From: Roseivirga sp. UBA6061
GTDB taxonomy: Bacteria > Bacteroidota > Bacteroidia > Cytophagales > Cyclobacteriaceae
Reading direction: 5' to 3'
Length of the DNA stretch: 64,000 nt
Assembly (NCBI GenBank): GCA_002427745.1
Contig: DIYF01000034.1
Coordinates: 865-64,864, forward strand
The translations under genes were made by a program, and so were the position numbers. Below, in pieces: positions 9,632-17,700 of this stretch (the first letter of the stretch is position 1; each line of letters opens with the position of its first letter). The notes under the pieces are model-generated. The model saw nothing but the letters and a program-made list of their open reading frames with translations. It made no database searches and was not told the origin of the DNA.

Positions 9632-9949
9632 AAGTTGTCTAAATGCTCTGTAATAACCAACCAAACCATGCTCTTAACCTGAATATACTCCTCAGCTCTT
9701 GTTGGTCTTCCTGATCCAGAAGCGAAGATTATTGCCCCACCAGGGAATTGGAATAACTGCTGCCAGAAGGGGAGAGAAGATAGATCGATTGGGAGGCAGA
9801 GGGTGCACGATATTTTGGCCCATTGTCTCCAAACACCATTTTTCAAAACCAAAACGTCATTCCCCGCTTGACGGGGAATCTCCGAGGCTGCCTCTTGATG
9901 GCGAATGAGATTCCCGCTTTCGCGGGAATGACCGACTAATTCCACCCTC
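9632..9949. repeat. Dispersed hairpin repeat, copy C
   Basis: Third long copy. The core at 9856-9932 has two intact hairpins (ATTCCCCG-CTTGA-CGGGGAAT and ATTCCCGC-TTTC-GCGGGAAT). The left end has AAGTTGTCTAAATGCTCT, a diverged form of the block at 8735 and 15179. It lies directly upstream (minus strand) of the zinc-ribbon gene and just downstream of the esterase gene at 9974. Confidence 0.88.
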
Positions 9950-9973
9950 TGAATGATTTCAAGTCCGGGCCGG

Positions 9974-10789
9974 TTATTCTTTTATCAAATCTGATAACCA
10001 GTCGATACTGCGCATGGCAGTCTTAGGAAATGATGTTCGATGATCTCCCTCAACCACGGCATGCTGTATAGTTAAGCTATCATCGCTCAGGTTTTTAAGC
10101 ATGGCAATAAATTTTTCGAAATGAGGAATGTCATTCCCTTCCAATGTGCCATATGAGACAAAGACATTTGCGTTCAGCTTTGCTCTCTCATCCGCAGTAT
10201 CAGACTCAAGTTCATAAATCTTTTCTGTGAAATCGGGATTAACGCCTAAAGCCGGACTACCCAGGATGAAATTATCAAAAGTATTGGGGTATTTCGATAG
10301 TATATAAGCGCCAACGGCAGCGCCAGAGGAATATCCAAAATAGGTACGCCTGTCAGCATCAGCCCGATAGCTGCTTTCTATTGTCTTAAATACATCGTTA
10401 CGAATAAAATTCAGGTAGCTGTCTGTTGTCCAAAAAGTCATTCCTTTTTGCCAGGCAAGCCCCACCAAAATGATATCTTCTATCCGGTTTTCAGTGAGCG
10501 CAGATAATATCTCGATATGCTGTGCCGGGTGTGTAAAATAGAGTACAGGATATACCCTGTCAGTGTTCTCTTCATACCCTTCCGGCAGTTTTATGTAAAG
10601 CGTATTCAGTGTATCTGTTTCAGAATTATGGATCTGAATAACCTGCGTTCCGGGCATTTCGTATGCCTTTGGTTCAGGAACCTCGCCAGCTGGTGAACCC
10701 GTGTCCTGAGCCTTCAGGTTGTTGATGTTGCAGGCATATATGCATAATGTAAATGCCAGGACTGAAAATAGATAGCTGTAATCTCTCAT
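9974..10789 (-). CDS. Exported esterase-fold hydrolase
   Basis: A 271-residue alpha/beta hydrolase of the esterase D/putative esterase type (Pfam PF00756 by recollection). The N-terminus is hydrophobic and ends near Cys20, so it is a lipoprotein or a secreted protein. The strand VYPVLYFTHP precedes the nucleophile motif GYSSG (Ser154), and a likely catalytic His is at 250 (GDHRTSFP). Relatives hydrolyse ester bonds of siderophores, acetylated sugars or feruloyl groups; the substrate here is unknown. A homologous enzyme is the next gene upstream on the same strand, suggesting an old duplication. Confidence 0.82.
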   Translation of the reverse strand: MRDYSYLFSVLAFTLCIYACNINNLKAQDTGSPAGEVPEPKAYEMPGTQVIQIHNSETDTLNTLYIKLPEGYEENTDRVYPVLYFTHPAQHIEILSALTENRIEDIILVGLAWQKGMTFWTTDSYLNFIRNDVFKTIESSYRADADRRTYFGYSSGAAVGAYILSKYPNTFDNFILGSPALGVNPDFTEKIYELESDTADERAKLNANVFVSYGTLEGNDIPHFEKFIAMLKNLSDDSLTIQHAVVEGDHRTSFPKTAMRSIDWLSDLIKE

Positions 10790-10910
10790 AGTTCGGTGAA
10801 TTGATCTTTCTTACTATTACCGGGAAATCGTAGTAGGGAAAGGGGATTTCCAATCTCAGGTCACTCTTCCTTAAGCAAGCGGACTTTACAACGCTGACCA
10901 GCCAGAAGTT

Positions 10911-12047
10911 TCATTTCCCGAGTCTTTGTAGCAGTCTTTTGGCTAGTGAATAATCAGGGTCAATGGTCAGTGCTTTTTCGAACATGGCCTTAGCATTTTC
11001 AAGCTGACCCTGATCTCTGTGCACAACACCCATACCGAGGTAAGATTCCTTACCTTCAGGATACACTTGTAAGGAGTATTGAAAGATTTTTTCTGCCAAT
11101 GCCAGGTTCTTACTTCTTATCATATTGGCACCCAGACTAAATATCATCGATATGGGGGGCTGGATTTCGTACCCATATCGTTTAGATAACTTATCGAAGT
11201 GTTGTGTCACTTTTTCCAGAGTATCAAGGTCTTCGTAGGGGTTGAAGTCAGGGTATAGCGCGAGAAGAAACAGGGTGAAATCCATGGCCGGCACATGCCC
11301 CTGGTTCGCCAGTTCATCCACTTTGTAGGTAAAGCCCTCAGGTTTATGATCTGCTAAAACATTAGAGAACTCAGAAACCGAATTGGTCAGTCCTTCATCA
11401 TCGCTGTAAATGATGTGTAGAAACCTGTCTTCAGCAAGAGTCTTTAACGGGCCGGATTTTATCTTTTGTTGCAGCTCTGCCGGGATATGGCTAAGGGATG
11501 GACTACTGGCGAAGTAGCCATTGAACAGAAGAGGGGAGTTGAGCAGTGCATAAACACTGAAAAAACCACTGTTAGAAGCGCCATAAAGCACTCTGAACGG
11601 AGCAGTCCGATATTCACTGTTGATATTGGGTATCAGCTCTGTCTCAAAGAACTCAATATAGTTATCCGGAATGGTTGTATCCTGATTTTCCCGGGTTGGC
11701 AACAAAATGCTATTTCCCTCAGGTAAGTCTACCCCAATGAGTATCATCTCAGGAATTTGTGCCTCGCCCATGTAATCCAGTGTAGAAGCCAGCATGGCAA
11801 ACCGGGCCTTGTAATCTGAATCCAACATATACAGCACAGGATAGCTTTTCCTGGAGTTATCGTAGTTCGCTGGTAAGTGGATTGAAAGAGGAATGGTTTT
11901 GTTTAACACTTTTGATTGAAATGAAGACACCGTGCCCAGGGCAACCGCTGGTTCACTGTTTTTTGATGCTTGCTTTTGTGCATAGCAAGTACCACCAACC
12001 ATTATCAATACAAGTACTAAAAGCAGAAAGTCTATCTTGTTTTTCAT
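10911..12047 (-). CDS. Exported esterase with C-terminal TPR
   Basis: A 378-residue protein with a signal peptide ending near CYAQ. Residues 35-270 form an esterase fold (SYPVLYMLDSDYKARF; nucleophile motif GASNSG, Ser158; His in NQGHVPAMD). In the usual GxSxG the second Gly is Ser here. Residues 300-375 contain TPR-like helices (LGMGVVHRDQGQLENAKAMF, ALTIDPDYS). Esterase plus TPR is a common architecture in Bacteroidota. It is transcribed towards the smaller esterase with a 121-nt gap, and a sensor kinase gene lies divergently upstream. Confidence 0.85.
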   Translation of the reverse strand: MKNKIDFLLLVLVLIMVGGTCYAQKQASKNSEPAVALGTVSSFQSKVLNKTIPLSIHLPANYDNSRKSYPVLYMLDSDYKARFAMLASTLDYMGEAQIPEMILIGVDLPEGNSILLPTRENQDTTIPDNYIEFFETELIPNINSEYRTAPFRVLYGASNSGFFSVYALLNSPLLFNGYFASSPSLSHIPAELQQKIKSGPLKTLAEDRFLHIIYSDDEGLTNSVSEFSNVLADHKPEGFTYKVDELANQGHVPAMDFTLFLLALYPDFNPYEDLDTLEKVTQHFDKLSKRYGYEIQPPISMIFSLGANMIRSKNLALAEKIFQYSLQVYPEGKESYLGMGVVHRDQGQLENAKAMFEKALTIDPDYSLAKRLLQRLGK

Positions 12048-12196
12048 AATTCTTGATTTCGGGAATTATGAATGTACAGAGCATTCGGTGCCTGAATTAA
12101 TTAACAGGACAAACACAAGAATTAAATGATGAAGTCGATTCGTCATTGATATCATGCTTTCGTACCTTAATCAGCATGGCTTCTACAGGTAGATGG

Positions 12197-12204
12197 TATA
12201 TTTG
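12197..12204 (+). promoter_or_regulatory. Candidate Bacteroidota -7 element
   Basis: TATATTTG matches the Bacteroidota primary sigma-factor -7 consensus TAnnTTTG and lies 21 nt before the kinase start codon. A clear -33 TTG at the usual spacing is not visible, so this is tentative. Confidence 0.35.
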
Positions 12205-12224
12205 TCTGATTTTCAATTGGATAC

Positions 12225-13244
12225 ATGTTTAAAAAATCGCTAAGGAACACAGTCTTAATTAATGCAGGAGCCTTTGTATTAGTGCTTATCCTTGAGCTAT
12301 TGAGTGGATGGACGTTCAGAGATCGTTACGATACGCCCATTTCCTATTATTTATGGGGACTTGATTTTACCATTTCCATTATGGTGGTGATATGGATAAA
12401 CCACTTTGTTTTGATCCCATATCTTTTTGATAAGAAAAAGTACTTTGTTTACGCGCCTCTACTGGTTATCAGTATTCTGTTCGGGGCATGTTTAAAGATC
12501 TATCCTCAGGTCACCTGGCCTGAGGTTGCTAAAATGTCTTCCTTTCTTGTTTATACTACCGGAGCCGGAATGGCCACTTTCTTTTTAAGGAGGAATATCA
12601 TATTCAGGAGAGAGAGCGATGAGAAGGAAAAGCTACAAAAGGAGAGAGAGCTTAACTATTTAAAGGAGCAGGTGAACCCTCACTTTTTGTTCAATGCGCT
12701 GAACAGCATTTATGCACTTTCCAGGCAACAATCGTCAGAAACGCCTGATCTCGTTATGCAGCTTTCAGAATTGATGAGGTATCAGCTGGAGAGCTCTAAA
12801 AAAGAGACTGTTTTGTTAAAAGAAGAGCTGAAGTTTATAGAAAACTATTTGCTACTCGAGGAAAAAAGACTGAGCGACCGCTGTAACGTTGAATTTCTGA
12901 TGGCAGGAGAGGTATCAGAGCTAAGAATTTCACCGATGTTGCTGATCCCGTTTGTTGAGAATGCCATTAAGCATAGTGCCCAAAGTACCAATGAACAAAG
13001 CACCATTGATATTTCAGTGGATATACAAGATACCACCCTTAATTTTTGCGTAGCTAATTCGAAGCCTCACAGGGCTTCTTCACTGAACAGAACAGGATTG
13101 GGGCTCGAAAATGTAACAAGACGCTTAAAGCTATTATATCCTGACGCTCATGCACTGGAAATTGATGATGGAGGCGAAAAATATGAGGTGAAGCTATCTA
13201 TCGACCTGGCAGTTTCAAAACTAAAAAACACAGCTCATGCTTAA
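12225..13244 (+). CDS. LytS-type sensor histidine kinase
   Basis: A 339-residue membrane kinase. Four hydrophobic segments fill residues 10-125, followed by a short linker and the His_kinase domain (PF06580 type) with QVNPHFLFNALNS (phospho-acceptor His153). The ATPase part has PFVENAIKHS near 250 and GLGLENVTRRL near 292. No periplasmic sensor domain is evident, so the signal is probably sensed in or at the membrane. The stop overlaps the following LytTR regulator gene by 8 nt, a strong sign of a cognate pair. Confidence 0.93.
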   Translation: MFKKSLRNTVLINAGAFVLVLILELLSGWTFRDRYDTPISYYLWGLDFTISIMVVIWINHFVLIPYLFDKKKYFVYAPLLVISILFGACLKIYPQVTWPEVAKMSSFLVYTTGAGMATFFLRRNIIFRRESDEKEKLQKERELNYLKEQVNPHFLFNALNSIYALSRQQSSETPDLVMQLSELMRYQLESSKKETVLLKEELKFIENYLLLEEKRLSDRCNVEFLMAGEVSELRISPMLLIPFVENAIKHSAQSTNEQSTIDISVDIQDTTLNFCVANSKPHRASSLNRTGLGLENVTRRLKLLYPDAHALEIDDGGEKYEVKLSIDLAVSKLKNTAHA

Positions 13245-13932
13245 AGTGGGTATCATCGATGATGAAGTACTGGCGCGCAAAGTGCTGGAAGATTATTGTG
13301 CTAAACTTGATAAGCTGGAAGTGGTACTCAGTACGGGCAATCCACTTGAGTTTGTCAATTTTACTCAGCAAAATGACCTTGACCTTATCTTCCTGGATAT
13401 AGAGATGCCGGAGCTGAATGGCATGGAAATTCTGCGTTCTATGATAAGGTCACCGAAAGTCATTTTGACTACGGCTTATTCTGAATATGCACTGGAGAGT
13501 TATGACTATGGTGTGGTAGATTATTTATTGAAACCGATAAAAATCGAACGCTTTTTGAAAGCCATAAACAAGGTTTCAGCCTCAGAAATTGTACAGCCTG
13601 AAAAACACAGAGGAAGTGAAGAACTTCAGATAAAACATGACGGAATGCCTGTCAATATTTCGCTTAAATCAATTCTGTATATCCAGAGTTTTGGGAATTA
13701 CCTGAAGGTTTTTACTGATGCCAGAATGTACCTTATCTCCGAAACACTGATCAATATTACCGCCCAATTATCTAAAAGCTTTCAGCGCACACATAAATCA
13801 TACATTGCCAATCTGGATAGGGTAACCAAAGCCACCAGAACGCATTTGTTAATCGAAAACAATAAGGTCCCCATCAGTGCTATGTATAAAGTCAGCGTTT
13901 TGGAAAAACTGGAAGCTTTAGAAAAAAGATAG
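13237..13932 (+). CDS. LytTR response regulator
   Basis: A 231-residue regulator. The receiver domain (1-120) has the acidic pocket DDE at 8-10 and phospho-acceptor Asp54 (LIFLDIEMP). The C-terminal LytTR DNA-binding domain (about 130-228) includes ILYIQSFGNYLKVF and FQRTHKSYIANL. It overlaps the kinase gene by 8 nt. Targets are not known; the divergent esterase genes next to the kinase are candidates only by position. Confidence 0.93.
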   Translation: MLKVGIIDDEVLARKVLEDYCAKLDKLEVVLSTGNPLEFVNFTQQNDLDLIFLDIEMPELNGMEILRSMIRSPKVILTTAYSEYALESYDYGVVDYLLKPIKIERFLKAINKVSASEIVQPEKHRGSEELQIKHDGMPVNISLKSILYIQSFGNYLKVFTDARMYLISETLINITAQLSKSFQRTHKSYIANLDRVTKATRTHLLIENNKVPISAMYKVSVLEKLEALEKR

Positions 13933-13970
13933 TTTACACCGGTTCCAAACCTTGTCTCTAAGCACTATTT

Positions 13971-14096
13971 ATCAAAATCAAGATGTCATTCCCCGCTTGA
14001 CGGGGAATCCCCCAGGTTAACTCAGCCCTTGTTGGTCAAGAAAACCAACAAGCGAATGGTATCGCTCCATTATTGCATTAGAAGAGCCGCTGGCAG
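13971..14096. repeat. Rearranged fragment of dispersed hairpin repeat
   Basis: This fragment has the same ATTCCCCG-CTTGA-CGGGGAAT hairpin (13985-14010), followed by a GTTGGTC...GACCAAC-type hairpin (GTTGGTC-AAGAAA-ACCAAC) and a diverged version of the TATCGCCCCA...CTGCTG segment of copy A. The order of parts differs from copies A-C. The remaining 14097-14379 is AT-rich and shows no gene. Confidence 0.7.
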
Positions 14097-14379
14097 TCAT
14101 AAAAAAGGAGTGTAGGTCATCATATAATTTGGCATGGCTGGATTGCCTGAGTTTTGAGCTAAGTTTCGAATTAAGTGGTGAGGGTTTTGAAGAGCTCTTA
14201 ACATGGAGGCCCTTCTTTATTAAGGGAGCTAAGCGTGAGTGAATACTTTACTGTTTTTCGATACCGTCTAACTAAAATGAGTACGCGCATCGGTTGCTAG
14301 ACGCAATGAAACTTTCCATTCGCATTGTCATCTTAAAGGATCGAGTTCTCATATCTATTTTAGTATTTATTAGATGATT

Positions 14380-14796
14380 TTATAAGTTAAATGCTATTAG
14401 AAAAGAACCTACTATTGCAAGTATTATGGTTGCAACAACATTTGTAGTCGATATACCTGCTGAATTTGATGAAAGAATGGTCACAACATTCGATACAGTT
14501 GCCCCTAGCAAAATACCACCAATGGTTCCAAGTAAGTTCTTTATTTTACTTCTGGATTTCGCTATTAAATAGGAACTGGCTTTTTCTACATGGGTCTCCG
14601 AGATTCCATCTAGCTTTTCTCGCCTTGAATTTTTTGAGGATTCAGAGATTAAGTCGCTTATGTAAGTTGAAACTTTATGATTTAAAAGATTGAATGCTTT
14701 TTTAGAAAACGGTCTGTTATCGAGTTCCTCTAGCTGCTCTTTAGATACGAGAATCATTTTCTCATCCATGTCATCATCTGAATTGATTCCGTTCAT
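14380..14796 (-). CDS. Small two-TM membrane protein, 138 aa
   Basis: The N-terminal 90 residues are charged and helical (KEQLEELDNRPFSKKAFN, ISETHVEKASSYLIAKSRSK). Two hydrophobic segments follow (about 90-108, LLGTIGGILLGATVSNVV; and 117-137, TNVVATIILAIVGSFLIA). There is no signal peptide and no recognised family. It overlaps the preceding gene by 4 nt (ATGA), so the two are translationally coupled. The DNA is AT-rich compared with the kinase and nuclease genes on either side. Soluble helical head plus C-terminal membrane hairpin is compatible with a membrane effector, but this is unproven. Confidence 0.68.
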   Translation of the reverse strand: MNGINSDDDMDEKMILVSKEQLEELDNRPFSKKAFNLLNHKVSTYISDLISESSKNSRREKLDGISETHVEKASSYLIAKSRSKIKNLLGTIGGILLGATVSNVVTILSSNSAGISTTNVVATIILAIVGSFLIAFNL

Positions 14797-15143
14797 CTTA
14801 AATTAGGGTTAACCTTGCTTGAGTTTATTTTTGTCAGGTATGCATGAATTAACTGATCGGTTAAATATTTCTCGTGATATCTGTTTTTTCTTCTTCGATT
14901 CACGATAAATAGTATGAGCGTTACCGCTCCCCCGACAACTAACAGTCCCAGAAGAATATATCCTAAATAATCACCTAGCTCAGCGAGTTTAAAGCTAAGT
15001 TCTTGAAGTGAAGAAGCGAGAGATACGCCAAACCCAAAAAGGGCAGCAAATAGAGTTACGAGACTCTTGATTGTCGAGTCTTTGATTATTTCCTTGACAC
15101 TTGATTCTTTGATGTCCTCAGCATGTTTTCTTTTGTCATTCAT
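14793..15143 (-). CDS. Small two-TM membrane protein, 116 aa
   Basis: I start it at the ATG at 15143 (MNDKRKHAEDIKESS); an in-frame TTG at 15152 overlaps an upstream reading-frame remnant. A charged N-terminus is followed by a hydrophobic segment (SLVTLFAALFGFGVSLA, about 30-46), a short loop, a second one (YLGYILLGLLVVGGAVTLIL, about 60-82) and a basic tail (NRRRKNRYHEKYL). The family is unknown. It is the first gene of a two-gene unit with the 138-residue protein. Confidence 0.66.
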   Translation of the reverse strand: MNDKRKHAEDIKESSVKEIIKDSTIKSLVTLFAALFGFGVSLASSLQELSFKLAELGDYLGYILLGLLVVGGAVTLILFIVNRRRKNRYHEKYLTDQLIHAYLTKINSSKVNPNLR

Positions 15144-15148
15144 ACCAA

Positions 15149-15297
15149 TCAAGTTTCATCTGACACCATTATATCAATAAGTTGCTTAAAAGCTCTTACA
15201 TTATCAACTGATTTATATTCAAAGCGAGAAAAAATTGTAAAATACCTAAAGGTATGAACAGGTGAACGTCTTGCATTCAACCCTCCTCTGGTAACAT
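15149..15297 (-). pseudogene. C-terminal coding remnant with AFKQL block
   Basis: Reading the minus strand between the nuclease stop and the small membrane genes gives about 49 sense codons with no start codon. They translate to a globular-looking peptide (TFRYFTIFSRFEYKSVDN, then VRAFKQLIDIMVSDET) and end at a stop at 15149. The AFKQL part matches, in the same frame, sequences directly upstream of the orphan genes at 8683 and 9604. I read it as the 3' end of a lost gene. A short gene with an unusual start is possible. Confidence 0.45.
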
Positions 15298-16125
15298 CTA
15301 ACTCACCACCAGCTCACCACACTCTGCCAGCACCCGCTCCTGCTTGCGTCTGTTTAAGAAAGCAAGGTGTTCCGGTGTCTGGAGTAGCTCTTTGCAGAGC
15401 ACAACCCGCTTGTCCAGCAAGGTCTTTTTCTCGGCTTTGGTCAGTGAGCAGAGACAGGTGACAGGGTAGAGGCCGGAGATATCTATTCTCTCTCGCAGAC
15501 TTCCCTTACCCGGAAAATCCCAGGCCATCAACTTGATACCCTCACCACTGGCATAATCTATGGCATCGGTGGTAAAGCGCGTATTGGTCACAATCCAGCA
15601 CTTATACTGCATAGGGCCAGGCTGCTTTTTGCGGAGCTGCGAGACAATATCATTGAATCGGGAGTGTACATAAAGCACCACTTTGATATCTGATTTGTAG
15701 CCGGGTGTACGGTGATGTTTGCACTCTACCAGGTACTGTACCTCATGGTTTTTGGCCCATACATCTACCTCATGGCTTACCCGCTTGCCGGGCAGTACCG
15801 TACCAATATGGGTATCAAAACCCTGGAAGCTGAAAAGATGACCGATATACTCCTCAAAGGGATATCCCGTAGGGCCCAGCTCCAGTATGGCCTTTTTCAG
15901 TTTATACCGGGCCGCCAGCTGATATGAGGCATGCCGTAAGAGCTGAAATGCACGTTTGTACACATATTTTGTCGTGAGCTTTTCAGGATGAATAGTTGCT
16001 ATTTCTTCTGTGATGGCTGCAATCAATTCGGGGCTGGCTCCGGAACGGAATAATGACCTTTCCAATTTCTCAATAGAGAAGGGGACGAGCTCCCCGGTAG
16101 ACTTGCGAATGAGCAGTTTATTCAT
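15298..16125 (-). CDS. ATP-cone / Mrr-type restriction endonuclease
   Basis: A 275-residue protein. Residues 1-88 resemble the ATP-cone nucleotide-binding module (KSTGELVPFSIEKLERSL, YVYKRAFQLL), which in ribonucleotide reductases and NrdR binds ATP/dATP. Residues 90-205 form a PD-(D/E)xK restriction-endonuclease fold of the Mrr kind: GYPFEEYIG, Asp121 in EVDVWA and Glu134-Cys-Lys136 in YLVECKHH, with WIVTNTRFT later. This suggests a nucleotide-responsive DNA nuclease in defence or repair. It diverges from the DnaQ/GIY-YIG nuclease gene across 48 nt, so the two may share control. Confidence 0.87.
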   Translation of the reverse strand: MNKLLIRKSTGELVPFSIEKLERSLFRSGASPELIAAITEEIATIHPEKLTTKYVYKRAFQLLRHASYQLAARYKLKKAILELGPTGYPFEEYIGHLFSFQGFDTHIGTVLPGKRVSHEVDVWAKNHEVQYLVECKHHRTPGYKSDIKVVLYVHSRFNDIVSQLRKKQPGPMQYKCWIVTNTRFTTDAIDYASGEGIKLMAWDFPGKGSLRERIDISGLYPVTCLCSLTKAEKKTLLDKRVVLCKELLQTPEHLAFLNRRKQERVLAECGELVVS

Positions 16126-16173
16126 GCCGCTGCAAAGTAGCTAAACCCGAAAAACTTCGCTACTTTTAAATGA

Positions 16174-17544
16174 GTGTACGCCATCGTTGACATCGAAACC
16201 ACAGGAGGATCTGCGGCATACCACAAGATCACAGAAATTGCCATTCTGATTCATGACGGAAAAAGGGTGGTGGATGAATACCAGACCCTGATAAATCCCG
16301 AATGCGGCATCCCTATCGGCATCACAACACTGACCGGTATTTCCAATGAAATGGTGGCAGACGCGCCTCGTTTTTATGAGGTGGCCAAGGAGATTTTTCA
16401 GATGCTGGAAGGCAATATTTTCGTAGCCCATAATGTCAACTTCGACTACTCCTTTATCAAGAAGGAATTCCAGGACCTGGGTGGCAACCTGAACCTTAAA
16501 AAGCTCTGCACCGTACGGCTTTCCCGCAAGATCATTCCGGGCTTTAAATCCTATAGCCTGGGCAGGCTCTGCGATGAGCTGGGCATAGCCAATCATGCCC
16601 GTCACCGTGCTATGGGAGATGCGAAGGCCACAGCTGAGCTGATGACCCTGCTGGTTGAAAAGGATGATAACAACCACATTGAGCGCTTCCTGAAGCGAAA
16701 TTCACGTGAAGCGGATCTACCGCCTTACTTACCCAAAGAAACCTTTGAAAATCTGCCTGATGCTACAGGTGTATACTATTTTCACGATGAGCATGGCAAG
16801 ATCCTCTATGTGGGCAAGGCCAACGATATTAAGAAGCGGGTTCGCAATCACTTTTCCAGCACCGATGTAGTGTATAAGCAGGGGCTGAAAGACAAGCTCT
16901 ATGACATCAGCTATGAGATTTGCGGAGATGAAATGATTGCCTTTTTGCTGGAATCCTCCGAGATCAAAAAGCACTTTCCACCCTTTAACAAAGCGCAGAA
17001 GTTTACCACGGCCAAGTACGGCTTGTATCACTACGAAGACGGCAGAGGAAACCAGCGCCTGTCTATTGGAAAATCCGCTAAGGGGCATGTGCCGCTTATC
17101 AGCTTTACCTCTTTTGACAGAGCCCGTAACTACCTGATTACCCTGGTAAAAACCCATGAATTGCACCCTGAGCTGTGCAGCCTGCCCGCTACCATGATGC
17201 AGTACTTTGGCTATTCCTTTAAAGAGGGGACTGGTGAGTCAGAAGAGTACAATGATCGGCTGCTGGGAGCCATTGAAGCCATTAAAGCCGATTCTCAGAC
17301 CTATTGCCTGTTAGGAGCAGGTCGTAGCCAGCAGGAAAAGTCAGTGGTGCTGATAGAGAAGGGCAAGTACAAAGGCTTTGGCTTTTATGAAGAAGATCAG
17401 TCTTTTGAGACAGTAGCCTCTGTCAGAGATATCATTGAAGAATACCCCGATACCCCCGATGTGCAGCGTATCATCAATCAGTTTATAGAAAAGCGCAAGC
17501 AAATCCCCCTAGAAGCGGCACCTGAAGAAGGCATGTTGTTTTAG
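16174..17544 (+). CDS. DnaQ-like exonuclease / GIY-YIG nuclease fusion
   Basis: The start is GTG at 16174; an in-frame TGA immediately before it excludes anything longer. Residues 1-165 form a DEDDh 3'-5' exonuclease (Asp6/Glu8 in VDIETTGG, Asp91 in HNVNFD, His144 and Asp149 in HRAMGD). Residues 190-275 form a UvrC/Cho-type GIY-YIG nuclease (GVYYF 199-203, LYVGK 211-215, Arg222/224, Glu260 in LLESSEIKKHFPPFN). The remaining 180 residues are a less conserved tail ending in EEGMLF. The pairing suggests incision plus trimming during DNA repair. It is a known fusion in Bacteroidota and other bacteria. Confidence 0.92.
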   Translation: MYAIVDIETTGGSAAYHKITEIAILIHDGKRVVDEYQTLINPECGIPIGITTLTGISNEMVADAPRFYEVAKEIFQMLEGNIFVAHNVNFDYSFIKKEFQDLGGNLNLKKLCTVRLSRKIIPGFKSYSLGRLCDELGIANHARHRAMGDAKATAELMTLLVEKDDNNHIERFLKRNSREADLPPYLPKETFENLPDATGVYYFHDEHGKILYVGKANDIKKRVRNHFSSTDVVYKQGLKDKLYDISYEICGDEMIAFLLESSEIKKHFPPFNKAQKFTTAKYGLYHYEDGRGNQRLSIGKSAKGHVPLISFTSFDRARNYLITLVKTHELHPELCSLPATMMQYFGYSFKEGTGESEEYNDRLLGAIEAIKADSQTYCLLGAGRSQQEKSVVLIEKGKYKGFGFYEEDQSFETVASVRDIIEEYPDTPDVQRIINQFIEKRKQIPLEAAPEEGMLF

Positions 17545-17582
17545 GCAGGTCAATTACCTGGCCTGCATTCACGGCTACCATT

Positions 17583-17616
17583 CGAGATATATCGCAATTA
17601 CGAGATTTATCGCATT
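17583..17616. repeat. Short direct repeat between convergent genes
   Basis: Two adjacent copies of CGAGATATATCGCAATTA / CGAGATTTATCGCATTGA, followed by a low-complexity stretch of CCAATCA/ACTAATGA-like words up to 17697. No hairpin terminator with a T-run was found between the convergent genes. Confidence 0.5.
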
Positions 17617-17700
17617 GAGTCAACGAAGGACCAATCAACCAATCATCAATAAACCAGCCACCAATGACTAATCAACTAATGACTAACAAACTAACCCCCA

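Noticed and set aside
9616..9945. Minus-strand frame of 109 codons containing HSRESGN-like text
   Set aside because: Translation of the hairpin repeat copy C; HSRESGN-type peptides are typical of spurious proteins called over such repeats.
7592..9949. Repeat-separated units considered as a CRISPR array
   Set aside because: Repeats are about 300 nt, spacing is gene-sized and irregular, and no cas gene is present.
14118..14140. TGGCATGGCTGGATTGC as a sigma-54 promoter
   Set aside because: The GG-to-GC distance is two bases too long and no gene follows on the plus strand.
15298..17544. Divergent nucleases as a classical restriction-modification system
   Set aside because: No DNA methyltransferase gene is near, and the second protein looks like a repair exonuclease/GIY-YIG fusion.
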